Source: CAZGUX01 sp964529305
GTDB taxonomy: Bacteria > Acidobacteriota > Terriglobia > Bryobacterales > Bryobacteraceae
Assembly: GCA_964529305.1 (NCBI GenBank)
Contig: CAZGUX010000046.1
Span: forward strand, 11,747 to 75,746
Length of the DNA stretch: 64,000 nt
Direction: 5' to 3'
Under the pieces are notes generated by a model that saw only the letters and a program-made list of their open reading frames with translations, was not told the DNA's origin and did no database searches. How positions within the stretch are numbered: position 1 is the stretch's first letter; every line of letters begins with the position of its first letter. This document shows positions 6,714-14,495 of this stretch, one piece after another. The position numbers were made by a program, and so were the translations under genes.

Positions 6714-8105
6714 CTATCGACGGACCTGCCTTTCCGCCGGGCGCTCGGGGAGCGCCTGGGCGAAACGCTGCTGCATGTGCTGGATCTTATACCGGTTGAA
6801 GCCGTCGAGAAGAGCCTGATACAGCAAGGTGCCGACGATCCGCGCGCCTGCGGGCATGGGATGAATGAAATCGCCGCCGACCAGCCGGGGTTCGGCCTGA
6901 TACCAGCGGCCCATGGTGCCGGGTCCTCCCATGGCGAGGTAGGTATTGAAAAAACCGCAACCGTTTTCGAGGGCGACCTGCTGCTGGATGGCCACGAGCT
7001 TCGGGATCCCGGGCATCGTGCCGATGTCGCCTCCGGTCTCGCGCCGGCCGCGATCCATTGGGCTCATGACGAGAATGGAGGCCTGCGGCGTAGCAGCGCG
7101 CACTCTGCGGATGATCTCCTTCAATTCCCTAGTGTAGTATTGATCAATATACTGCATGTAGCCGCTCTCGTTGGTTCCGTAGTTGATGATCACGAGATCG
7201 GGATTCGCGTGCCGGAGTTGTTCGGTCCAGTGTTTTCCGTCGAAAACCCGGGACAGGACATTAACCGAGGCTCCATTGAGGCCAATGCTGTCGTAGACCA
7301 CACCCGGGCCCGGCTTGAAGAAGACCGCGCCGAACAGGCGGACCGGGCCGTTGGGGCGAAGTTCAAAGGTGCGGGCGAGAGAGGGCACTGGCAGCCGTTC
7401 GAAGCCGGAGCCCGGCGAGGCGGAATCGGTCTGAATGTTGCCGATGATTCTGCCGTCCGCCAGCACGCTGACTGTCCCTCCTCCGGGTTGGCCGAAATAG
7501 GAGACTTCGACCGAAGTGTGGCCCGGATGTTGAAAGGTCCACCGGGCGACGGAACCCGCGCCGCCGCGAAAGCTGACGCCCCCAAGGCCATAGTAGCCAT
7601 CGCGGGTCCTTGACATAGTAGACGATTCCACGGCGAATCCGGACGACCGGATGGCGACGCCAAAATGGTCATACCACGCCCACGGCTTCTCGATCAGGAG
7701 GAATCCATGGCCGGCGTCCCCGAATTGTTTTTGGAGCAGACGCCGGCTGTCCCCGGTAATCAGATCGGCCGTGGTGGGGGAATCCCCGTAGTGGACAATC
7801 CGGCAAACCGTTCCAGGCTCGCGGGTTTCGGCCCGCCACAGGGCCTCGAAGAAGTGGTCGAGGGCGCCCTCGCTTTGGCTGAGGCGGAAGATTTTGAAGC
7901 TGGCGGCATCGCGTTCCGGGTGCAGGCGCAGTTCTTCGTCCTGGACCGTGGCCGATGGCTGGTTGCGGGGGACGAAGTCCAGGACGCCGGCAATGCCCTG
8001 CCAGTCCATCACTTTATAGTCCTTGAAGTATTCCAAATGGTCCGGGATCGCGAACAAGACGAGCAGCGTCAGAAGAACGAGCGTCGGCTTGAGCGGCAGG
8101 TGCAT
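6714..8105 (-). CDS. Membrane-anchored SGNH/GDSL hydrolase-fold protein
   Basis: 463-residue protein with a single N-terminal hydrophobic segment (LKPTLVLLTLLVLFAIP) lacking a clear cleavage site, so it is probably anchored with the catalytic domain outside. Key residues are Ser109 in HYGDSPTTAD, Asn312 in NYGTNESG, and Asp412/His415 in GDFIHPMPAGA. The insert with FGQPGGGTVSVLADG parallels that of the downstream SGNH protein, so the two are paralogues despite many differences. The ATG at 8105 lies about 11 bases after the MBOAT stop; upstream extensions overlap the MBOAT gene. This type I anchored arrangement resembles DltD, which works with DltB. Confidence 0.85.
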   Translation of the reverse strand: MHLPLKPTLVLLTLLVLFAIPDHLEYFKDYKVMDWQGIAGVLDFVPRNQPSATVQDEELRLHPERDAASFKIFRLSQSEGALDHFFEALWRAETREPGTVCRIVHYGDSPTTADLITGDSRRLLQKQFGDAGHGFLLIEKPWAWYDHFGVAIRSSGFAVESSTMSRTRDGYYGLGGVSFRGGAGSVARWTFQHPGHTSVEVSYFGQPGGGTVSVLADGRIIGNIQTDSASPGSGFERLPVPSLARTFELRPNGPVRLFGAVFFKPGPGVVYDSIGLNGASVNVLSRVFDGKHWTEQLRHANPDLVIINYGTNESGYMQYIDQYYTRELKEIIRRVRAATPQASILVMSPMDRGRRETGGDIGTMPGIPKLVAIQQQVALENGCGFFNTYLAMGGPGTMGRWYQAEPRLVGGDFIHPMPAGARIVGTLLYQALLDGFNRYKIQHMQQRFAQALPERPAERQVRR

Positions 8106-8116
8106 GGGTCCGCTTT

Positions 8117-9541
8117 TCAGAACCTGGTATAGATGAACGGGGCAGCCCCGGTAGCCGCCACGTACTGCAGCGCGATGGCCAGCAACATCAGGGTAGCAGC
8201 CTGCGCGTAAAACGGGAGGGCGGCGTAGCGCTGCTGCGACCAGAGATTCCAGGCGGACGGCGCATAGTGGCCGGCGACGGCGATCGCGAGAATCACGCCG
8301 AGGGCCGGCGAGATGTTGGCGAAGGCGACGGTTCCCGATCCGATGCGCTGGAGGATCGCCACGGCCGCGGCCGGGTCGGGCGAGCGGAAGAAGATCCAGG
8401 CGAAGCAGACGAAGTGAATCGTGAGGACGGCGGCGCCGGCGCGGCGCCACCACGCCGGCGCAACCGAGGCTCCGCGCCAGGTTTGCCAGGCGCGCTGCAG
8501 GGCGAGGGCGATTCCGTGCATCAGGCCCCACAGGACGAAGTTCCAACTCGCGCCATGCCAGAGGCCGCCCAGCGTCATGGTGACGACCAGGTTCAAGTAC
8601 GTCCAGATTTTCCAGCGGGAGCGCAGGCCCGGCAGGGAAAAATAGAGATAGTCACGGAGCCAGTTGGAAAGCGAAATGTGCCACCGCCTCCAGAAATCGG
8701 CGATATTGACGGCCGAGTAGGGCTGATTGAAGTTCGGCGGGAGCTTGATTCCCAGAAGCAAGGCCGAGCCTATAGCGATATCGGTGTACCCGGAGAAATC
8801 GTAGTAAAGCTGGAGGGCATAGCCGTAGACGCCGATCAGAACCTCGCTGCCCGCGTAGAGCTTTGGAAGGTCGAAGACGCGGTTGACCAGGTTGTCGGCC
8901 AGGTAATCGGCGATGAGCAGCTTCTTCATCAGGCCCACAGCGATCAGGAACAGGGCCTTCCCGCTGTCGGCGGATTCCAGGGTGCGGCTCGTCTTCTCCA
9001 CCTGCGGCAGCAAAGTCGCGACGCGGGTAATCGGGCCGGCGAGTGTCGTGGGAAAGAAGGACACGCTGGCCAGGTAGGCGAGGAGGCTGGAGGCGGGTTT
9101 CGCGTCGCGCCGGTATACGTCGAGCGTGTAGGTGAGGGACTGGAAGCAGTAAAACGAAATGCCGAGGGGGAAAGTCCAATGCCACGCGGGGGCGGCCTGA
9201 CCGGTCGCGCGCGTGTAGTTCTCCATCAGAAACGGCATGTACTTGAACGACGCGAGAATGCCCAGGTTGACGAGGATACTGAGGGACACCAGGGATCGGC
9301 GAAGCCAGGCCCGGCGGGCGCGGCCGAGTGCCAGGCCGACCAGGTAGTCGCACGTCGAGGCGGCGGGGATCAAGCCGAGATAGAACAAGTCCCACTTGGC
9401 ATAAAAGAAGTAATTGGCGAACAGGAGCACGGCTAGCCCTAACGCGCGCACCCTTGACAGAGGCCAGTACAGGAAGAACACGGCCGCCAGAAAAATGAAA
9501 TAGGCGCTCGAGGAGAGGACCATTCCGGGCAGGACTCCCAT
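8117..9541 (-). CDS. MBOAT family O-acyltransferase (AlgI/DltB-like)
   Basis: Polytopic membrane acyltransferase of 474 residues with about ten hydrophobic segments. Hallmarks are FWRRWHISLSNWLRDYLY (His288) and the invariant LGGLWHGASWNF with active-site His329. The N-terminal YFIFLAAVFFLYWPLS and FANYFFYAKWD match AlgI/PatA/DltB proteins, which move an acyl group across the membrane onto extracellular polymer. It is the first gene of the minus-strand run, so its substrate is presumably an exopolysaccharide or cell-wall polymer decorated with a carrier-bound acyl group. Start chosen at ATG 9541, with Met at 9523 as alternative. Only 24 bases separate it from the divergent potassium channel gene. 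Confidence 0.92.
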   Translation of the reverse strand: MGVLPGMVLSSSAYFIFLAAVFFLYWPLSRVRALGLAVLLFANYFFYAKWDLFYLGLIPAASTCDYLVGLALGRARRAWLRRSLVSLSILVNLGILASFKYMPFLMENYTRATGQAAPAWHWTFPLGISFYCFQSLTYTLDVYRRDAKPASSLLAYLASVSFFPTTLAGPITRVATLLPQVEKTSRTLESADSGKALFLIAVGLMKKLLIADYLADNLVNRVFDLPKLYAGSEVLIGVYGYALQLYYDFSGYTDIAIGSALLLGIKLPPNFNQPYSAVNIADFWRRWHISLSNWLRDYLYFSLPGLRSRWKIWTYLNLVVTMTLGGLWHGASWNFVLWGLMHGIALALQRAWQTWRGASVAPAWWRRAGAAVLTIHFVCFAWIFFRSPDPAAAVAILQRIGSGTVAFANISPALGVILAIAVAGHYAPSAWNLWSQQRYAALPFYAQAATLMLLAIALQYVAATGAAPFIYTRF

Positions 9542-9565
9542 TATACTGGGATCGTCGCTACTCCC

Positions 9566-10582
9566 TTGTTTCCGAATACCTTTCGCAGTCTGAACCGCAT
9601 CAAGCGCCGGATCGGGATCTTCGGCGCCTCGATCGCGGGCACGTTAGCCTTCGGCACGGCTGGATTCGTCCTGCTCGAACACTATAGCCCGTTCGATGCG
9701 TTCTACATGGCTCTGATCACGGTGACGACCATCGGCTATGCCGAGATCCACCCTCTCAGCCACGCGGGCCGGATCTTCAATGCCATTTTGATTATGGTGG
9801 GAGTGACGATCGTGTTCCTGGCGATCGGGGCCATGGCGCAAACCGTCATCGAACTGGAGTTGGGCGAGTTCTTCGGACAGCGGCGCACCAAACGTATGAT
9901 CGACAAACTGAAGGACCATTTCATCGTTTGCGGGTACGGCCGCGTCGGTCGCGGCGCGGCGCTGGAACTGCAGCGTACGGGCGTGCCGTTCGTGGTGGTG
10001 GACAAGGACGACGAGCGGGTAGAGCGGGCGATGCATGCGGGCATGCTGGCGGTCGTGGCGGACTCGACGCGAGACCAGACGCTGCGCGACGTGCACGTCG
10101 ACCGGGCGCGCGGCCTGGTCACCGCGCTTTCGACGGACGCGGATAACCTGTTTGTCGTACTGTCGGCGCGGAACCTGAATCCGAACCTGTTTCTGGCGGC
10201 TCGCGTGTCGGAAGAAGAGGCCGAGCAGAAGCTCAGGCTGGCGGGAGCGAACCTGGTGTTTGCGCCGTACACGTCGGCGGGGCACCGGCTGGCGCAGGGG
10301 ATGGTGCGCCCGCACGTCCAGCAGTTCCTGGACTTCGCCAGCCTGGGACTGAACGTGGCGATCGAACAGGTACAGGTCTCCGATTCGAGTGAGTTCGTCT
10401 CGAGAACGATTCAGCAGATGCAGTTGAGGCGGGACTTCGGGGTGATCGTGCTGGCGATTCGAAAGGCCAGCGGGGAGATGCAGTTCAATCCGCCGGCCGA
10501 GGCGGTGATCGGGGCCAGCGACCACTTGATCGTGATGGGCGAACCGCCGAGTCTGCGGCGTCTGGAGGGAATCCTCACGTAA
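9566..10582 (+). CDS. Potassium channel with RCK (TrkA-N/TrkA-C) domains
   Basis: 338-residue protein with two transmembrane helices flanking a pore loop, an RCK N domain, and a TrkA-C domain. The pore reads TVTTIGYAEIHPLS; the third filter residue is Ala where MthK-type channels have Gly. The Rossmann nucleotide site is VCGYGRVGRGAALEL, with Asp in VVVDKDDERV at the end of the second strand, and the conserved VVADSTRDQTL follows. The TrkA-C domain lies at about 245-335 (IEQVQV to IVMGEP). The TTG at 9566 is the likely start. It probably regulates potassium flux in response to a bound nucleotide or ion. It is divergent from the acylation operon. Confidence 0.88.
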   Translation: MFPNTFRSLNRIKRRIGIFGASIAGTLAFGTAGFVLLEHYSPFDAFYMALITVTTIGYAEIHPLSHAGRIFNAILIMVGVTIVFLAIGAMAQTVIELELGEFFGQRRTKRMIDKLKDHFIVCGYGRVGRGAALELQRTGVPFVVVDKDDERVERAMHAGMLAVVADSTRDQTLRDVHVDRARGLVTALSTDADNLFVVLSARNLNPNLFLAARVSEEEAEQKLRLAGANLVFAPYTSAGHRLAQGMVRPHVQQFLDFASLGLNVAIEQVQVSDSSEFVSRTIQQMQLRRDFGVIVLAIRKASGEMQFNPPAEAVIGASDHLIVMGEPPSLRRLEGILT

Positions 10583-10583
10583 G

Positions 10584-10811
10584 ATGGGAAGCGTGAGCGA
10601 TCTTGATTCATTACGAGTGGACCGGACCCGATTCGAGGTTTGCTCTCTTTCGGAGTTGACCGACGATCGCGAGTACTGGCGATCCAAAACGCCGGCCGAA
10701 CGGCTAGAGGCTCTGGAGATCATGCGGCAGATTGCCTATGGGTACGATCCGGCTACCGCGAGGATCGAGAAGGTCCTCGAGGTCGTCAAGCTACCAGACC
10801 CTTCACAATAA
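10584..10811 (+). CDS. Small conserved hypothetical protein
   Basis: A 75-residue soluble protein with no signal peptide or membrane helix. Its core FEVCSLSELTDDREYWRSKT followed by PAERLEALEIMRQIAYGYDP resembles a widespread small family (often SWxxxTPxERLxxLExxRxxxYG) that is commonly encoded next to nucleotidyltransferase-like genes. No such gene is adjacent here. The ATG sits one base after the channel stop, so the two are probably co-transcribed. Function is unknown. Confidence 0.65.
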   Translation: MGSVSDLDSLRVDRTRFEVCSLSELTDDREYWRSKTPAERLEALEIMRQIAYGYDPATARIEKVLEVVKLPDPSQ

Positions 10812-10819
10812 ACCTTGGC

Positions 10820-11302
10820 ATGACGAAGACCAATGCGGTCCGCGTATTGGACCGGCTGAACATTCGTTACGAACTTCGTGAATACGAGGTCGACCCGGAA
10901 GATCTGAGCGCCGAAGCCGTTGCCGCGAAGGTCGGCATGCCGGCCGAGCAGGTGTTCAAGACGCTGGTAGCGCGGGGCGACCGCAACGGTGTGTGCCTGG
11001 CGGTGATTCCCGGCAACGAGCAACTCGACCTGAAGGCTCTCGCGCACGCATCCGGAGACCGGAAAACCGAGACCGTTCCGTTGAAGGAAGTACAAGGCCT
11101 GACGGGCTACATCCGCGGTGGCGTGACGGCGCTGGCCTGTAAGAAAGACTATCCGGTCTACGTGGACGAAACCGCGCAGTTGTTCGAGGTGATCTCGATT
11201 TCGGCGGGAGTGCGGGGAATGCAGATTCTGCTCGCGCCGGACGACTATCTGCGAGCGGCGAACGGGGTGTACGCGGCGATCTCGAAGGCGAAGGATCGGT
11301 AG
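10820..11302 (+). CDS. ybaK: YbaK/EbsC family Cys-tRNA(Pro) deacylase
   Basis: 160-residue protein of the YbaK/ProX editing family, which hydrolyses mischarged Cys-tRNA(Pro). Visible blocks are VRVLDRLNIRYELREYEVD at the N-terminus, FKTLVARGD in the middle with the conserved Lys, VIPGNEQLDLKALA, the glycine loop GYIRGGVTAL, and the C-terminal SAGVRGMQILLAPDD. Order and length fit bacterial YbaK. ATG at 10820 is chosen over the longer frame, which starts inside the preceding gene. The start lies eight bases after that gene's stop, consistent with one transcript from the channel gene on. Confidence 0.9.
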   Translation: MTKTNAVRVLDRLNIRYELREYEVDPEDLSAEAVAAKVGMPAEQVFKTLVARGDRNGVCLAVIPGNEQLDLKALAHASGDRKTETVPLKEVQGLTGYIRGGVTALACKKDYPVYVDETAQLFEVISISAGVRGMQILLAPDDYLRAANGVYAAISKAKDR

Positions 11303-11402
11303 GGGAAAGTGACCGTGAGCGGCGTTCCACCGCCTTCTCGAGGGTTTGATTGGGGAGGTTGCCGATGCCTATGCGGTCGGCATCTGCGGTAGAGTTAGTG
11401 AC

Positions 11403-11624
11403 ATGACGGGTCTACTCGAGGAGGCACTTCGCCGTGTACAAGCCTTGCCCCAACAGGAGCAGGACGCGATTGCAGCCCAGATTCTGGAGAGTCTCGACGA
11501 CGAAGAAGCGTGGGCACGGAGTTTTCGAGAGAATCCGGAGGTTTTGCGCTCCCTAGCTCGCGAGGCCATGGAGGAACATCGCCGAGGCGAAACCCATTCG
11601 CTTGAAGAACTCATTGACGAATGA
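11403..11624 (+). CDS. Small antitoxin-like protein, partner of the RelE/ParE-like toxin
   Basis: 73-residue acidic helical protein: LLEEALRRVQALPQQEQDAI then AAQILESLDDEEAW, followed by an extended acidic tail rich in Glu. The arrangement (short helical protein whose stop overlaps the start of a basic RelE-fold protein) is typical of a type II antitoxin. The ATG at 11403 is used; the frame opens at 11346 but the extra residues are unlike the family. The stop shares four bases (ATGA, 11621-11624) with the toxin gene, giving tight coupling. Antitoxin identity rests mostly on context. Confidence 0.7.
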   Translation: MTGLLEEALRRVQALPQQEQDAIAAQILESLDDEEAWARSFRENPEVLRSLAREAMEEHRRGETHSLEELIDE

Positions 11625-11881
11625 GATCCTTCACGTCCCGCCGATTTCGGCAAGCCTACCGAAGTCTGCCTGAAGCCGTTCAACGACAGGCGCGTCGCTC
11701 CTACCAGCTTTTTCTCCAGAATCCCTATCATCCGAGTCTCAACTTCAAGAAGGTCGACACGGCAAACAACTTCTACTCGGTGCGGATCGGCCTTGGCCAC
11801 CGCGCGATGGGCCAGATGCAGGGCTCGGATCTCGTGTGGTTCTGGATTGGCCCGCACAGCGAGTACGATCGGCTCGTGTAA
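11621..11881 (+). CDS. RelE/ParE-superfamily toxin-like protein
   Basis: 86-residue basic protein with RelE/ParE fold features. The helical N-terminus FRQAYRSLPEAVQRQARRSY is followed by the strand segment YHPSLNFKKV, then YSVRIGLGHRAMGQ and the final strand LVWFWIGPHSEYDRLV. The RIGxxHR and HSEYDRL elements match toxins of the HigB/RelE type, which usually inhibit translation or gyrase. Overlap with the upstream antitoxin gene supports a toxin-antitoxin pair. The exact toxin class cannot be told. Confidence 0.78.
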   Translation: MRSFTSRRFRQAYRSLPEAVQRQARRSYQLFLQNPYHPSLNFKKVDTANNFYSVRIGLGHRAMGQMQGSDLVWFWIGPHSEYDRLV

Positions 11882-11955
11882 TCGGAAGCAACCGGGTGAT
11901 GGCACTTGCTTGTCGCCCGTCGACGGCACTATGGTGTAAGGAAGTCCTATCGCCT

Positions 11956-14493
11956 ATGACCCGGCGTATCAGCTTCGTTGTCCTCCTGGCGGCTCCCGTC
12001 GCTTATGGCGCGGTCGACTTCACCCGGGACATCGCGCCGATCTTCCGCAAGCACTGCATCGGCTGTCACGGCGCGGCGCAGCAGATGAACGGTCTGCGTC
12101 TCGACCGCGCGGCGGACGCCGTCAAGGGAGGCTACTCGGGCCCGGCCGTCCGGCCGAAGGACCCGGCAGGCAGCCGTCTGTATCAACTCGTGACCACCGG
12201 CGCCAAGGACGCGGCAGGCAAGGCCCTCGTGATGCCGCCCGCCGGGCCCAAGCTGACCGAGTCGCAAACCGCGACGATCCGCACCTGGATCGAGGAGGGC
12301 GCCATCGGACCGTCCGAGGCCGCAGCCGTCGCAACGGCGCCCGCGGTCCGGCACTGGTCGTTCCAGCCGATCCGCAAGCCCACGATTCCCGTAGTGCGAA
12401 ACACAACGTGGGTGCGGAACCCGATCGATGCGTTCGTGCTGGCCAAGCTGGAAAAACGGGGCATCGCCCCATCGCCCGAAGCGACGAAGGCTGCCTTGGC
12501 CCGGCGATTGTCTCTGGACCTGATCGGCCTGCTGCCGGCCCCGGAGGAAGTCCAGGAGTTTGTCGCCGACCGCCGCCCGGATGCGTACGCGAGATTGGTG
12601 AACCGCCTGCTCGAATCGCCGCGCTACGGCGAGAAGTGGGCACGGCAGTGGCTGGACCTGGCCCGTTACTCCGATAGCGAGGGCGGCATTCAGGATTATG
12701 CCCGTCCGTTCGCGTGGCGCTACCGGGAATGGGTGATTGACGCCCTAAACCGCGACATGCCGTTCGACCAGTTCACGGTTGAACAGGTGGCGGGCGACCT
12801 GCTTCCAGGGGCGACGACCACGCAAAAGCTCGCGGCCGGCTTCCACCGCCAGACCATCACCAGCCGCGAGGGGGGCGTCGACCTGGAAAAGCTGCGCTTC
12901 GACCAGGTGATTGACCGCACCGCGACCATCGGCACCGTTTGGCTGGGCCTGACGGTCGGGTGCGCGCAGTGTCACGACCACAAGTACGATCCCATCACCC
13001 AGAAAGATTTCTACAGCCTGTTCGCGTTTTTCAACAACACCCGGGAAGTCGACATCGACGCGCCGCTGCCGGGAGAGGTTCCTGTTTACCGGCGCACACT
13101 CGCCGAGTACCGCGCCAAGCGGAAGGACCTGTTGTGCGAGTACAACGTGGAGCCGCTACAGCAGGAGTGGGAATACGAGCTGCGGTGGACCGAGGCGAAT
13201 CCCGGCAAGCGGCCAGCCTGGGATGTCTCGTTGGCGGATCTGCAGAGGCAGGTCGATCACGGCGAGCGGATTTTCCACAAGGCGCCGGAGGCACGGACCC
13301 GTCGTGAGGCCGATGACCTGACCGATCACTTCGTGAAGAACTTCGGCCAGGCCGTCGGAAGCAAGCGCTACGAGCAGGTGCGCTTTAAGGAACTCGGCAA
13401 GCGGTTGTCGGACCTCGCCAAAGAGTATCCGACGTTGAGCCGCGTGATGACGGTGGAAGAAGACCCCCATCCGCAGCAGACTCATATCCACCTGCGCGGC
13501 GATTACCGGGAAAAGGGGATTGCGGTGACGCCCTCGGCTCCGGCGTTTCTGCCGCCCTTGCCGAAGGGCGCACCGGCCGATCGGCTGGCGCTGGCGCGCT
13601 GGCTGGTGTCGGCGGAGAATCCGCTGCCGGCTCGCGTGGCGGTGAACCGCATGTGGCAGGAGTTCTTCGGGAAGGGGCTCACGCGGACCTCGGAGGATCT
13701 GGGCACGAAGGGCGAAGCCCCGACTCATCCGGAGTTGCTGGATTGGCTCGCGGCCGAGTTCGTGAAGGGCGGCTGGCGAATGAAGGCCATGCACCGCGCC
13801 ATCGTGATGTCGGCCACCTACCGTCAATCGTCGAACACGCGGCCGGACCTGAAGACCGTGGATCCCAACAACACGATGCTCGCGCGGCAGAACCGGATGC
13901 GGCTGCCGGCCGAGTTGATTCGCGACGCGGCGCTCGGCGCCAGCGGACTCCTGTGGGACGAAGTGGGCGGCCAAAGCGTGAAGCCTCCCCAACCGGAAGG
14001 CGTGGTGGACCAGACGTACAGCATCAAGTGGGAGGAGAGCCCCGGCAGAGCACGATACCGGCGCGGGCTGTACGTCTACATTCAAAAGACCACCGCCTAT
14101 CCCCTGATGATGAACTTCGATGCGCCGGACCGTACGGTGAGCTGCAGCCGGCGCGAGACCTCCAACACGCCGCTTCAGGCGTTGAACCTGATGAACGACC
14201 CGGTGTTCACCGAAGCGGCGGGAGCGCTGGCGCTGCGTCTGATTACCGAAAAGACCAGCAACCACGAGCGGCTGGACCGAGCATTTGAACTGTGTTTCGC
14301 GCGCCGGCCCAGCCCCCAGGAGCGGGATGCCGCGCTGACCCACCTGGAGCGCCGGAGGTCGATGGCAAAACCGGACGCCGCCCAAAAACTGCGGCTGGGC
14401 GAACTGGACGGCCCGGAAGGATCGGAAGCCGTCGCCTGGTTCGGAGTCAGCCGGGCGCTGCTGAACACCGACGAGTTCATGACGAGGGAATAG
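11956..14493 (+). CDS. PSCyt1-DUF1549-DUF1553 secreted cytochrome-associated protein (pair A)
   Basis: 845-residue exported protein. A short leader (RRISFVVLLAAPVAYGAV) precedes a PSCyt1 heme domain with IFRKHCIGCHGAA. DUF1549 follows, with VRNPIDAFVLAKLE and the second heme-like motif VGCAQCHDHKYDPIT. A C-terminal DUF1553 domain carries RVAVNRMWQEFFGKG and RRETSNTPLQALNLMNDP. Such proteins, common in Planctomycetes and Solibacter, are always paired with DUF1501 proteins and are thought to act on extracellular polymers, but no activity is established. ATG at 11956 is chosen because the longer frame lacks a leader. The next gene starts two bases after the stop. Confidence 0.92.
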   Translation: MTRRISFVVLLAAPVAYGAVDFTRDIAPIFRKHCIGCHGAAQQMNGLRLDRAADAVKGGYSGPAVRPKDPAGSRLYQLVTTGAKDAAGKALVMPPAGPKLTESQTATIRTWIEEGAIGPSEAAAVATAPAVRHWSFQPIRKPTIPVVRNTTWVRNPIDAFVLAKLEKRGIAPSPEATKAALARRLSLDLIGLLPAPEEVQEFVADRRPDAYARLVNRLLESPRYGEKWARQWLDLARYSDSEGGIQDYARPFAWRYREWVIDALNRDMPFDQFTVEQVAGDLLPGATTTQKLAAGFHRQTITSREGGVDLEKLRFDQVIDRTATIGTVWLGLTVGCAQCHDHKYDPITQKDFYSLFAFFNNTREVDIDAPLPGEVPVYRRTLAEYRAKRKDLLCEYNVEPLQQEWEYELRWTEANPGKRPAWDVSLADLQRQVDHGERIFHKAPEARTRREADDLTDHFVKNFGQAVGSKRYEQVRFKELGKRLSDLAKEYPTLSRVMTVEEDPHPQQTHIHLRGDYREKGIAVTPSAPAFLPPLPKGAPADRLALARWLVSAENPLPARVAVNRMWQEFFGKGLTRTSEDLGTKGEAPTHPELLDWLAAEFVKGGWRMKAMHRAIVMSATYRQSSNTRPDLKTVDPNNTMLARQNRMRLPAELIRDAALGASGLLWDEVGGQSVKPPQPEGVVDQTYSIKWEESPGRARYRRGLYVYIQKTTAYPLMMNFDAPDRTVSCSRRETSNTPLQALNLMNDPVFTEAAGALALRLITEKTSNHERLDRAFELCFARRPSPQERDAALTHLERRRSMAKPDAAQKLRLGELDGPEGSEAVAWFGVSRALLNTDEFMTRE

Positions 14494-14495
14494 CG

